From positions 2,292,814 to 2,356,813 of the forward strand of contig NW_022098008.1 in assembly GCF_002288925.2 (NCBI RefSeq): DNA of 64,000 nt, in the 5' to 3' direction. This stretch comes from Delphinapterus leucas. Taxonomy: Eukaryota; Chordata; Mammalia; Artiodactyla; Monodontidae. The notes under the pieces are model-generated. The model did not search any database, was not told where the DNA came from, and saw only the letters and a program-made list of their open reading frames with translations. Positions 46,927-58,762 of this stretch are shown one piece after another (position 1 is the first letter of the stretch; every line of letters starts with the position of its first letter). Position numbers and translations under genes: made by a program.

Positions 46927-47499
46927 TTTGGGGCCAATCTACTGGCATAAAGGCCAATCTTCAGGGTCTCCCTTCATTTTGTCCAACCTGATCATGGAAC
47001 CGTAATGAAGAGACACCTCAGGGCTGGGTCTTCGGCGGCAGCAATGTGTTCCCGCTGAGCCCTTCTCTCTGGGAAGATGGAAAGGAGGGCTTTTCCTTTA
47101 ACAGAGATGCCTTCAGTCAGGGCAGCCTGCCCTAATAGCCGTTATCTAGTACTCTGACAGAGAGACAAACAGCAGCTCATCTGATCTGAAAAAACTGTGT
47201 CTGATCTTCTGAGTGAGGGCTTTGTGGCTGCCAGACTGGCTGTGGAGATAAACCAGCACATCGTGTCTTGAAATCAGATGCCAAGAGGGCACACAGACAA
47301 ACTGAAATCTCTTGTGGGAAGGAATTTCACCCAATCTCAGTATTCCAGGCACCGGCCCAGGCAACTGGTCAGACTATTCTAACCCAGCCCAGTAATTCCC
47401 ATACAGACTCTCTTTAGACATATAAACAGCAAGAAGGAAAGGAAGCCTCATTAAAGAGGAGAAAGCCTACGAGAGAGAGAGAGAGATAGAGAACTTCTG
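46927..47499. other. Unique DNA
   Basis: Nothing recognised except a short (GA)n run at 47472-47487. Confidence 0.5.
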
Positions 47500-47539
47500 T
47501 TTTTCAGGACAGCTCACCAGAAACCTGTTCAAGGATGAG

Positions 47540-48160
47540 AGCCTGTAAACTTAGTGCAAAGCAGGAAAAACAGATGAGGCTTGATAAAATTTACCAGTCT
47601 GTCTTTGTGGAAAACGCACTTTCATTTTTTGAATTAAAATGTGTATTAGGATTGTATTTGCCAAAAGAATGCCACACACTCCATACTAAAAATAGAGTTT
47701 TCATGAATTGCGGTCACATACTTGGACTGTCTTAAAATGCCCAGTTTGCTCTGTGAAAGTCAAATAATTAAGCATTTCATTCTGACTGAAAAAGATGATT
47801 GACATAAGAAAGCAATTGCATGATATATATCTGTGTAAATCAAATCGTGCCTTAAATAGCAGAGGAATAAAAAGATGGAGTAGGTAAGCCTAGATGTGAG
47901 TAACATAATTATTCGAAATATTTCAGTTGTGTTTTCTTTTAGGAATAAAACTCAAAGACTCTCTTGCCTCACAAAATGCACAGTATTTACCACGTGCGAC
48001 TGAAGAAAAATCACATCAGATAAGATACTATTTAGCATCTTCACAGCACTTAACCAAGTCAACTGTATGGGGCAAACGGCGAATGATGACCTTCCCTTTG
48101 AAGGTTATTACGTGTGTTGTTCTATATAATATTTTCAAAAGGCTCAAAATCTAACCATCG
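47540..48160. promoter_or_regulatory. AT-rich block, enhancer-like candidate
   Basis: Repeat-free AT-rich DNA with TCAAATAATTAAGC (47760-47773), AAGCAATTGCAT (47810-47821) and GATTGACATAAG. A splice-acceptor-like tract, GTTTTCTTTTAG, ends at 47942 and precedes an open frame to 48154, but no matching donor, start or homology supports an exon. Conservation is inferred. Confidence 0.3.
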
Positions 48161-49470
48161 CAGGCACTTGCTAGGAGCCAAGTGCCCCCTCTGACATGAC
48201 TAAGTTTTCAGTTATAAGAACAAATCACCGTGTTCCCATGGAAATTGATTTAAACACATCTACTGTCTGCCATCAATACAATTAATAGCAAGGAAGGCAC
48301 ATGTATATCGAAGATGGTGAACGCCAATCTGTTCAGAAGACTCGGCGGGTCCCTGGCATCTCAGTTCTCTATATCGTGCGTGTTATCACACCCAGTCATA
48401 TTAAGAACTGGTTTTCAATGCATTTCTCAAAATTCCTCGCCTGATTTCTCATATTCAGGGAGAGTCTAATTGGATTTTTAATCCTTGGCTAATCACGGCA
48501 CGCATGGCACGCCAGGTTTAGGTGGACACTGAAAAGTGCTTTCCAGCACCTATTATTTCAAGGCAAGCTCACATGTAACCCGAATCAGTAGGAAAATAAT
48601 GTGGTAAGCCCTTCTGCTGTATAGACGTTACAGGAAAACAATACACTCCTTTCTTCACCACTAGGGCTGTCCCAGGCTTTGAAGCAGCTTTGAAATAATG
48701 GACCGCCAGGGGCTCTTTTCTTCTGGTTTCTATGCTTCAATACCAGGCTTGTCTCCTCTGTTTGTTTTCAGCTAATTGCCTCAAGATCTAATAAGTTAGT
48801 GATGATGGCTGCTGTGCTCAGGACCCTGCCAAGGAGAGATCACGTCCCCACAAGTGGGAGGAGCGCCAGGCGATCCCGGATACTGTGTGGGGTCCGAGCA
48901 GCATCGTTGATGCGCTTGGGGCTGGAAGTGTCCGCACGGTGAAGGGAGCTTCCCTGCAGAGACTGGGGGACGCTCTTGTCACCAGCCAGCTTGGCATCTG
49001 GGCTCATTGGGACCCAGCCCCGTCTTCCTGCAGAGCCATCACGCTGTCCTTTTTTTTAGACCCATTAGAGGAAAATTCAACTTTGATGAGAAGCGTAATC
49101 TGGTTGTCTCTTTCTTCCCGCGGAATGCGCTTTCCTGAAGTTTTATACGATGTCCTCCCCTCCTCAGGGCAACTGAGGCTGATAAAGGAAGTGAATACTG
49201 CTGGGAGCTAAGGGGCACCTCAGCCTGGGAATCCTCCCTAAGATGGGCAGGCTGTCCAGCACTGACCAGGGAAGAGCATCTTCCATTAAAAGGAAAAATC
49301 AGGCCCCTTAACAACATGATAGCGTTTAAACACACAGGCGCAGCTCAGGGGAAAGCAGCCTTTGGACCGGAAAAATAAAATCCCAGCCCCAAGTGAAGCA
49401 GGTCGTGTGTTTCCCGCCAGGGTTTGAGTGTAGCCAGCAGCCTAGCCATCCTCAGAAGTACACACAGAGC
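48161..49470. other. Unique noncoding DNA
   Basis: AT-rich to about 48800, then GC-richer. No repeat recognised. Confidence 0.5.
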
Positions 49471-49902
49471 ATGTCCTAAGGCTGCATGACAGTGACCACA
49501 AACCGGGGGGCTTAACACAGCAGAAACGTGTCATCTCCCAGCTCTGGAGGCTGGAAGTCTGAAATCGAGTTGTGGAGGACCACCTTCCCTCAGGGGCTCC
49601 AGGGGAGGCTCCTTCCCGCCTCTTCTAGCTGTGGGACCCTGGGAGTGCCTGGGCTGTCCCTCCCCCGCTTCCTCCCCTCTGGGTGTCTTCTCCTTCACAC
49701 GGAGTCCTCCTCTCTGTGTCTCTGTGTCCAGATTTCCCGTCTTATACAACACCAGTCATTGGATTAGGCTCCACCCCAGTCCAATACGAACTTGAACTTG
49801 ATTACCTAAACAAAGACCCTATTTCTAAATCAGGTTGTGTTCACAGGGACAGAGGTTAGGGCGTCAGCATGGCCTCTGGGGAACACAGTTCACCCCCAGC
49901 AC
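49471..49902 (-). mobile_element. MLT1-type solo LTR, diverged
   Basis: The plus strand gives the reversed MLT1 layout: 'AAGGCTGCATGACAGTGACC', 'GGGGGCTTAACACAGCAGAA', 'CAGCTCTGGAGGCTGGAAGT', 'CACCAGTCATTGGATTAGGC', 'GACCCTATTTCTAAATCAGG', 'GGAACACAGTTCACCCCCAG'. This is an ERVL-MaLR relict without internal region or partner LTR. Confidence 0.8.
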
Positions 49903-50949
49903 ACACTGCGGAGGAAAGCTGCTCGTTTATCCTCGGGCGATATCCCCATGGGGCCCTGATGCGGTCGCGTGAAGAGGCCACCGATGACTGTGTCTCTTCT
50001 GTAATTGGTCCTCTTTGGCCTCCCTGTCACCACCCTGGGCTTTCTCTATCCTCAGACTTTGCCCGGGGTCTGAAGGAGCGTCTGGAGGGCTGACATGCCG
50101 ACTCATCCTGTATTTACATCTAACTGTAGGTCCTCCCGGGTGTCGGGAGCCTGTGATCAGAGTTGCAGAGCCAGCCACATGAGGGGGTATCTTTCTGAGT
50201 CCAGCGATTCTAAGTGTCCCTTACAAACACCCCAAGGCACCAGTGTTGTCTCAGGAGGTGATATTGGGAGTAGAGGGAATCATGGTGGGAAGAAAAGGGT
50301 TGAGTTGCACCCCACAATCAAGATTTCCAGAGACCCTTTTCCAGGCAATGTGTCACCCCTACTCTTCCATGTGCCCCTTGATCAAGCATCCCCTGATCTC
50401 CCTCTCCATCCTCTCCCCACGTGCGCTGGCCAGTGCAGGAGGGCAGCCGGCATCTGGACATGGTGCAAATTAGCCTTATTCTAATCCCATGTTGGTTCAG
50501 TAATTCAATCTTCCATCTACTTCATCTAGCTTTTCAGTTGACAAGTGACTGATTTTTAATTTTGCTGTCATTTTTTGCTTGGTGTTTGGCATACACTTAG
50601 CTTTAGAAACCCAAGTTTAATCTGAAATATTTACTGAACTAAACATAGAACCTTCACATCAAATAATGTATTTAACTGTGAAAGTTTGGACGGGATGCAT
50701 GCTCAGGAAAAAAAGAAATAATTTTCTTAATAAAAGATATGACTCAGTTTATTTTGAAAAGAAGTTTGCCATTTAGAATATATTTTAAATAGATTTTTAT
50801 GAATTGGGCCATTCTTCAAAGTCTTTGTTGATATAATAAACTCTCCCAAAAGAAATCACAAATATACATCGAATGCATATGAACTTTGAAAATTGTAGTT
50901 GAGGAAGACTTAACCCTTTTTCTGATTGAGATCATGTTTGCAGTTCCCT
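49903..50949. other. Unique DNA
   Basis: GC-richer to 50470, then AT-rich. Nothing recognised. Confidence 0.5.
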
Positions 50950-51500
50950 TTGTTTAAAATATGTCTAAGAATTCTACTTTTACTGCAAAAATAAATGATA
51001 AATTATTTATACATACCAATTATTTATGATCATTTATGCAAAGCTTGTCACATTATGCATGCATAAGGGGATTAAATCACCGTTAACCCACAATGCCTTT
51101 AGGGTCATTAGGGAACAGGCAAAAGGTGGCCTGTGGGTATTACTGTCGGCAAATATATGCCTTCGGAGCCAACACAATGCTTACGTACATTGCTGCTCTG
51201 ATATATTTAATAGGAAGGGAAATATGGTATCAGAACTGTATCAACCAATAACACTTATCCACCTAATTATACATTTGATTATCTCGGCACTAAACAAATA
51301 GCTCACCCAAGGAAATGCTGTGTGCATTGTAATATAGATATAAAATGCCCATCAATTTAAGCTTGAAACTAAAAGAAACAGAGGAGCTCAACTTAAAAAA
51401 AAAAGAAAAAAAATGTGATTTTCCCAAGGCAATGCTTTTGTCATATAATAATGACATATTACAATCAAGAAAGAAAGATAAATCAGGAAAATACTGTGAT
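50950..51500. promoter_or_regulatory. AT-rich block, enhancer-like candidate
   Basis: Repeat-free, with 'TTATGCATGCATAAG' (51052-51066, a palindromic core), 'GGATTAAATCACC' (51069-51081, a Bicoid/Otx-type TAATC core in reverse) and 'CACCTAATTATAC' (51260-51272). No credible open frame is present. Sequence texture resembles conserved noncoding DNA. Not tested by comparison. Confidence 0.35.
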
Positions 51501-52039
51501 ATTATGACTTGTCATGGTGCTTCCTGATAGCATTCTGAATTTCAAGGTAAATTCAGTGAAGGTATTTTTTTTTCCAAAATACTAATGCATATAAATGAAA
51601 TTATTAGCAGCATTCATTTTTAATGGGAAACCTAATAGAGGGCTTGCAAAACGATATAACTACCCTTTGATCCTGTGAAGGAGCATTTCCCAGTTCCTAG
51701 GGCAAAAATTATATCCAATATGATGATGCTACAAAGCCACCCATCTTTGCTACTGACAGCCTGAAGATGTGAAATATGTTTAAAGTTCTGTTGGAAGTGT
51801 GTCCACGCATTTGCCGTGTCTGTTGGTGCAGTTGGGGTTTGGATGAGGGCTCAGGAGGGCTGGCCCTAGAGCAGAGGTGACATTATAGGGGGAGTGGTAA
51901 ATGACACCACCTGAGTACTGAAGAAGCTAACGTGCCGGCGGGGTGTTCTGGAGGGGCGAATAATTTGATTATTTTTCTTGATCAGAATTACCCCATCGCT
52001 AAATGTGCATCTAGAGTTGTGTGATTTGGAAAAAAAAAT
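51501..52039. other. Unique DNA
   Basis: AT-rich to 51780, then mixed. Nothing recognised. A nine-A run at 52029-52037 abuts the next L1. Confidence 0.5.
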
Positions 52040-52104
52040 ATTGAAGTATAGTTGATTTACAATGTTGTGTTAATTTCTGCTGTACAGCAAAGTGACTCAG
52101 TTAT

Positions 52105-52135
<31 letters not shown>

Positions 52136-52470
52136 CATACATTCTTTTTCGTATTCTTTCCCATTATGGTTTATCACAGGCTACTGAATATAGTTCCATG
52201 TGCTCTACAGTAGGACCTTGTTGTTTATCCGTTCGATATATAATAAACTCTCGCTCCATCCCTCCCTCACCCCCTCCCCCTTGGCCACCACAAGTCTGTT
52301 CTCTATGTCTGTGAGTCTGTTTCTACTTCATAGATAGGTTCATTTGTATCCTATTTTAGATTTCACATATAAGTGACATCCTATGGTATTTGTCTTTCTC
52401 TTTCTGACCCACCTCATTTAGTATGATCATCTCTAGGTCCATCCACGTTGCTGCAAATGTTAATTGCTTA
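52040..52470 (-). mobile_element. L1 3' region, antisense
   Basis: Antisense L1 3'UTR and ORF2 end: 'ATTGAAGTATAGTTGATTTA', 'CAATGTTGTGTTAATTTCTG', 'CTGTACAGCAAAGTGACTCA', then an (AC)n(AT)n tract at 52103-52137, 'TATGGTTTATCACAGGCTAC', 'ACAGTAGGACCTTGTTGTTT', 'AGTCTGTTTCTACTTCATAG', 'CACGTTGCTGCAAATG'. Unlike the antisense copy at 26.6 kb it lacks a T-rich tail on its left and meets an A run instead, so the tail has been lost or rearranged. Confidence 0.9.
52103..52137. repeat. (AC)n(AT)n microsatellite inside L1
   Basis: About 13 AC units followed by a few AT units, grown from the L1 3'UTR TATACATATATA stretch. Likely polymorphic. Confidence 0.93.
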
Positions 52471-54214
52471 CTCTGGTCCCATTTAGAGTCATATTTGCTT
52501 ATTTTGTCCACATTGGTATTATGCAACTCCTTTGATATTACACAACATTTCTAACCCTGAAAAATGTGCTGTTGTGTCAGCTCTAGAGATGGATAAAGCC
52601 AATGGCCACTCCAATTACGTCACAGCCCTGCTCAGTTTTCCAGCCATAAGAGTGGTATCCTTGCCCAGACGCATGTCAAAGAACTCCACCCAGTCCAAGC
52701 CAAGACTAGGTCAGCCTTCTGCCACTTTTACACACTCCATTTAAAGGGACTCTACAGCTATGCCTGGTAGTTAATACCCCCCAGAAGCTCTTTCTCTCTG
52801 ATTTATAATAAAACCATTATTTTGTTTTCAACTTAAGCTCTCTCCTCAGACAATAGCTTTTCAGATGTCACACACTCTTTATATTCATGGCAGATATATT
52901 CCAAGACCTTGGTGGCTTCCTGAATTTTCAAATCTCACTATGGAATATAATTTCCCTCATAAAATGCAGTTAAGTGTAGCTGAAAATTTTAAATGGGTGT
53001 GTTAAGACCATCAATGAATCAACAGAGTGCCAAAGGTATTTATGAAATGATTAACATCAATTCTTTCCTGAAAATAAACTACGTCACATCACAACACCAC
53101 TGGAGTCATTTTAACCATATGTTTCTCTAAGTCAGCAAAATGGAGGCAGAGGTGGGCTTGCTTTGGGCACCACAGGGATGCTGCAAGGATGAAGGTGTGG
53201 GCCTTCATTCTATACCTGCAGTAGGATGTGTAAGCTTAGGTGCCACTGACAGGGCTGGTGCTGTGTGAGAAAACCAAATAGGATGACAGCGCCAGTGTTC
53301 TTCACTGAGCTGAGTGCTAGAATTGCCCCAGAGCTTAGAAACCTATGGATGCCTGGTACCCAGCCCCAGAGGTTCAATGTAATTTGTCTAGTGCAGAGTC
53401 CAGGCTTTGGGATGGCTTTTAACTCTCTACGTGAGTCTAATGTGCAGCCAGAGATGACAGCTGTACCCATGAAAGACAGTGGGGTGGTTGGTTTGCTTTA
53501 CTTTGAAAATTGTAATAGGTTTAATGATAGATTTATCTCCTGTCAGCCTCTGTGCCATAAACACGTTACAAGTGATGAAGGCGTTGCTGTTCGCAACAGC
53601 TGTTTGCAATAGCATTGCTGGTTGTAAATCAGCAGAGATGCTCAGCTCCTCCCTGTAACGGGGAGCAAGCCTAGTTCCCGCCGAGGTGTGGACGCGCCAG
53701 ACCCGACGCCAGGGTGACTTCCCCGCTCTCGCACTTGTGACAAGGTACCAGCATCTCTGGACCTCGTTTCGTTTCCTCTTTGGTAAAAGGAAGACAACAT
53801 GGCAATGATTTCGGAGGGCTGCAGGGGTTCTTCTAATGACACAGGGTATGCTCTCCCCGACCCCTGAATCTACGTACCTACCCACCGCCCATGTGGGCTG
53901 TTGGCAACCAGCCCCTTCCTGCCTCACTGCTCTAGTGTTCAGGGCCAAGTGCACCGTCCACGTAGAGAAATGCCCGGCGACATCCCACAGCGCTGCCTGG
54001 ACACACCTAGAAGCTCATAATACAGGTGGTTAGCTGGATACTGTCAGTCATGACATGCATTTGGACAGCAGGCAGATCTTGGTGCCTGCGCGTCTGTCCG
54101 TGTGGCTGTAAACAGTTGGTATTTTTTGCCTTGAAATCCTCCTAAAAGCCAAATAGAACCTCTCCAAACACACACTCACAGGCACACATTCACATGTGCA
54201 CACACACGTGGACA
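52471..54214. other. Unique noncoding DNA
   Basis: AT-rich to about 53100, then mixed. The minus-strand 175-codon frame at 53427-53954 has no recognisable domain. A loose CA-rich lead-in stands at 54170-54210. Confidence 0.5.

Positions 54215-54257
<43 letters not shown>
54215..54257. repeat. (CA)n microsatellite
   Basis: About 21 uninterrupted CA units preceded by imperfect CA/TG blocks. Simple repeat. Confidence 0.95.
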
Positions 54258-54261
<4 letters not shown>

Positions 54262-54560
54262 CTTCTGGCCACACTGACCTCCTCCACCTTTCAGGATGCA
54301 CGCCTTTTCTTGGCAAGTTCATCCTTGGCTTGAAGCCTCCATCTGGAAATCTAGGAATACGTTTCTACCTCCTGCCTCTCCCTGTCTGGCCCGTGGGACC
54401 CTGCACAGGACCTTCTGTCTGTGTTTGTTCCCAGACTGTCTAGGGCCCCGTCCTGGGGGTGGTACCCAGGCCTCAGTCCTGGGCTCCCTCAGAACAGACA
54501 GAGAAGCAGAGGGAATGACGTGACCTTTTCAAACTCCTTCCCCTTGGAGCCAGCCGAGGG

Positions 54561-54960
54561 NNNNNNNNNNNNNNNNNNNNNNNNNNNNNNNNNNNNNNNN
54601 NNNNNNNNNNNNNNNNNNNNNNNNNNNNNNNNNNNNNNNNNNNNNNNNNNNNNNNNNNNNNNNNNNNNNNNNNNNNNNNNNNNNNNNNNNNNNNNNNNNN
54701 NNNNNNNNNNNNNNNNNNNNNNNNNNNNNNNNNNNNNNNNNNNNNNNNNNNNNNNNNNNNNNNNNNNNNNNNNNNNNNNNNNNNNNNNNNNNNNNNNNNN
54801 NNNNNNNNNNNNNNNNNNNNNNNNNNNNNNNNNNNNNNNNNNNNNNNNNNNNNNNNNNNNNNNNNNNNNNNNNNNNNNNNNNNNNNNNNNNNNNNNNNNN
54901 NNNNNNNNNNNNNNNNNNNNNNNNNNNNNNNNNNNNNNNNNNNNNNNNNNNNNNNNNNNN
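54561..54960. other. Assembly gap of exactly 400 N
   Basis: A run of 400 N between unique flanks. A 10-bp inverted repeat, CAAACTCCTT at 54530-54539 and AAGGAGTTTG at 54969-54978, brackets it. Open frames spanning the gap are meaningless. Confidence 0.98.
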
Positions 54961-57900
54961 GTGGTTTTAAGGAGTTTGGAAAATCCCATTGCACTTTAGG
55001 AAAAGCGTTTCCCTACAGATGGAGCCTAAGTGGGGGTCCCTCCAGATCCAGCCTTGCAGAGCCGCTCACCCTCAGAGCATCCCAACCCTTTGCGTCCTCG
55101 GGAGCATCTGTGGAAAGACACAACGGTGCAGGGAGGCCTCACCATGGCTTGGAGGGGAGAGCAGGCGAGGGCCACCCAGTCAGCATCCCCTGGACGCCCG
55201 TGTCCCAGGCCGGAGGGCTGTGCATGTGCTTGCGTGTATGTTGACACATGCGCGTGTGTGTCTGGGGGTGCAGAACACAAAACTGTTGCAAATACAAACA
55301 GGTCGTCGTCGTATGTAAAGCACAATCCCTCGAGCATCCCCAATACATACGCAGACGCGCAAGCCCGGCATCTTCAAGTCATTTGAAAGGATAATTAGTG
55401 TGTGGTATCTGCCTGAGACCCTCCGAGGGTTAGTGTCCATCCTGTTTGTCACTGTTTCCCTCCTAATCCCCTCTAATGAGGGTTTATGTTAACACGGATA
55501 AGCCCTCGCTGTGTGCGCTGCCCGGCCAGATGAGCTGACGGAGGACACGCTGCTCAAATGTCACTGCCCTTGGCTATCTGGCTACGACCAGACGTCAGAG
55601 GGCATTCGTGGGAAAGGGTCCTGTGGCACATTCTTCACTGGCACTGTGCAGGGAGGAAATCCCTCCCAGAGGGTTGCCACTCCCTCCGTTCTTACTCTTT
55701 CTAGGATTCTATTTTCATTTACTTTCTGCAGCTGGTGGCTGTTAATGATGCTCTGCTTTGAAGGAAGACACCCCGGGCCGCCGCTGCTTTGGGTCTCGGG
55801 AAGCACAGCTTGCTTCCTTCCCAGGAAGACTTTGGTAACAGCCGTGCCGGATGGGGTGGAGCCAGGCTGCTCCTTGGGACACGAAGCCTCTGCAGGAGCT
55901 GAAACCAAGACTCAGCATTCCCCGGACTTGGCTGCAGAAGTCAGACATCATCTCATTTCAGAAGTGGTGCTAGCCTTCCTTTCCCCTCTGTGGTATTTAA
56001 GGAAAGTTTCAGGGACAGAAATGTGGGGGAAAGGCATCTCTCTGTTTAGACTGGCAGGAGGCCTTCTACAGGCTAATCCTTGCTACCATATTTATTTAGA
56101 TCTAAGATAATAATGCAAAAGAAAACAAATCAGAAGATAATAATTATCACAATTTAATTTAAAAAGAACACTCACAATGTACTGTTGTTTACAAGTCCAC
56201 GTACATGTGTGCTGATTATTTAGTCCATTCAGTAATTCTACATTGTTCTTATTTTACATGGGTATCAGAGGCTGTGTGGGTTCCAGGTCACACTACACAA
56301 GAGGCACAGATCTGCAGCCTCACCCGCCCCCTCCTTTCCACCAGACTTGTCCACCAGGACGCCAGATGTTTCTGTGACATGAGCCTGAGGCTCCAACCAC
56401 CCATTTTTAAATCTGGTTATTGCCAAGGGCGGAGAGGCAGAAGCAAGATACCAGGGTTCTCAGGGCTCACAAGTGGCCCCAGAATATGCTAGGTCTCCGT
56501 GGTCTCCCTGGGGAGCTGTGCGGGGTGTGGGCAGCTGGATCAGGGAGAGGCAGGGACGTGCGTGCTCAGGCCTGGTGTCCTCCAGTGTCTGGGTACAGGC
56601 AGGTTCCCCTTGCAGGGCAGCGAGTTTGGCCATGGCTTGTCCACAGCAGTGCCCAGTGAGGTGGTGCCCACCTGCATCCCTGCCCTGCCGCCCCCAGGTT
56701 TCCTCCCATAACTCTGCAGCCCAGAAAAGGGCTTCTCTGAGATTCTGGCCAAGAGCAGAGAGACAGGAGGAGGAAGAGCTCAGAGCCCGACGGCTCATGG
56801 TTTGGGGAGCAGAACACAGCCTTGGGCTGATCTTGTGGGTGGTGTGGGGAGAGAGAAAGGGGGTGGGGACACAGAGAAGGGTGATCACACCGGCTTGAGG
56901 AACGCACCCTGTGCCCGCCTGAGAGCAGCTTGTTGATGAGTCTCTGTGGGAGGGTCTGGACGGATCTGCTTACAGGTTCACAGACAGAATATCCTCTCAA
57001 CAGAACCCCAGGGGTTCTCACTTGAACTTCAGGTGATGGCCTGGGCAGGGGCAGGGGTGAGGATGGACATTCAGGGACCAGAGTGTAGACATGGATGGGG
57101 ACACTTGCAGTAGGACCCTCAGAGGAGCACCCAAGACAGCACTTGGGGAGATGATAACCAGCTGTACCGTCTCCAGGTTTACGGATGACACATACTGTCA
57201 TTTGTTATTAGGGTGACACGTATGCCAGGATATTGGAGTGTCTCGTTGCACAATATTTGAAGGACCTGTTTTAAAGAAGAAAATAATTTTGCCAGTGGGG
57301 GAGAAGAGTTTTGAATGGATGATGGCTCAGTGCCACGAGGCAAGCAAAGCCTTGAAGAAAGACATTCATTTGGGTGAACGTTGGAATGTCAGGTGGTCAC
57401 TGTCAGACAAAGGGCCCTGTTTGACTTGTAGGTGTCCCCACAGGACTGGGACCTAGGTGGGGCCACCTTCCTGTGTCAGGAGTAAGGGTCCAGCATGTTT
57501 GGACTTCTCCGGGTGACATGCGACATCCGCTTGGACCTGAGCAATGACAGGAAGAAGATACTGAAGCCCTAGGGCGCTGGCATCCAAGGATGTCCTCAGT
57601 AGGGTCTCAGGTACACAGGGTGAGGCGACACCACAAGTGGCAGACTTGACTTCTCATAAATTCTCCAGAACTCGTATTTCCACTGGAATTGTCTTCCCCT
57701 TAAAGCTGTCACCTTGGAATAGACGTGCACCTTCCGAGGAGAAAGTCATGACACATCCTTCTAGGGTCTCTGAGCGTTGCCTCAGAGACAGTGATCTGTT
57801 CCCCTGCATACTCGCAGTGGGAACATTTTTTCCTTGGAGGATGTTTGATTTCTGGAGAGACAGATCCTTCTCCACCTCTTGAGATCACCTCTACTTTCCA

Positions 57901-58319
57901 CAAGAGCCGGGTTGTTTTCTTCTCTTTGTCACCGGAACCCCTACCCCCGACACTGGGTGAGTCATGTGAGACACCCAGATCATCGTCTGGATTAATGAAT
58001 GAATGAGCTCATCAATCTGAGTTTTGTTTGGGGTCAGAATGTGGCAGCACTGAATCTGGGGGCTATGTCTTAATTCAGGCACAACCAGGAGGTCACGGAC
58101 TTCGAGGGGTGAAGGGTCCTGTCCCAGGCGTAGTCGGGACCTCCCAGGCCCCTCGATGCTCCCAGGTGCACATGCCTCACACCTTACCCCAGGCACCTCT
58201 GCCTGTCCTGGGGGCTCCCTCTGACCTCGAACAGCCCCCTACACCCAGGATAGGCTGCACTGCCCAGGGTAGAGCCCCCAGGAGCGACCCTGAACCCATG
58301 ATGGACGGGACTTGGCCAG
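54961..58319. other. Unique noncoding DNA
   Basis: No transposon recognised. Plus- and minus-strand frames up to 211 codons (for example 55511-56110 plus, 56566-57201 minus) overlap frames on the other strand and have no recognisable domain. Confidence 0.5.
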
Positions 58320-58762
58320 TGCGTTAGTCTCCTGGGGGCGCTGTAACAAAGTGCCACGGACAGGGGGGCTTGAAACAACAGAAATTTATACTTGCACCGT
58401 TCTGGAGGCCAGAAGTCAGAAACTGGGGTGTCAGCCGGGCTGTGCCACCTCTAGACTCATGGGGAGGACCGTTTCTTGCCTAGCTCTCGGCGTTGCTGGC
58501 AATCTTTGGCTTGTGGCTGCATCACTGCCAGCTCTGCCTCTGTCTTCCCAGGGCTTCTCCTGGGAAGAGTGCCTCTGGGTCTCCTCCTCTCTCCTTATCA
58601 GAACACCAGTCACATGTACTTGGGACCCATCCTAACCTGGCATGAGCTCACCTTCACTAATTATATCTGCAAAAGCCCTATTTCCAAATAAAGTCACATT
58701 TACAGGTTCCTGAGGGCAGGGCTTGAATCTGTCTTTTGGGGGACACAATTTAACCCACAACA
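58320..58762 (-). mobile_element. MLT1-type solo LTR, nearly complete
   Basis: A 443-bp element, read reversed on the plus strand, from TGCGTTAGTCTCCTGGGGGC to AATTTAACCCACAACA. Internal landmarks are 'GAAACAACAGAAATTTATAC', 'TCTGGAGGCCAGAAGTCAG', 'AGAACACCAGTCACATG', 'AATTATATCTGCAAAAGCCC' and 'ATTTCCAAATAAAGTCACAT'. The minus-strand sense contains the AATAAATT polyadenylation block (as AATTTATA, mutated). It is the best-preserved of the four MLT1-type copies here. No clear target duplication survives. Confidence 0.88.

Noticed and set aside
53427..53954. 175-codon minus-strand frame
   Set aside because: No domain recognised; it overlaps a 115-codon plus-strand frame. Treated as noncoding.
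54421..54999. Open frames of 166 to 192 codons
   Set aside because: Most of each is the 400-N gap.
55511..57201. 199-codon plus-strand and 211-codon minus-strand frames
   Set aside because: No recognisable family, atypical amino-acid use and competing frames on the other strand.
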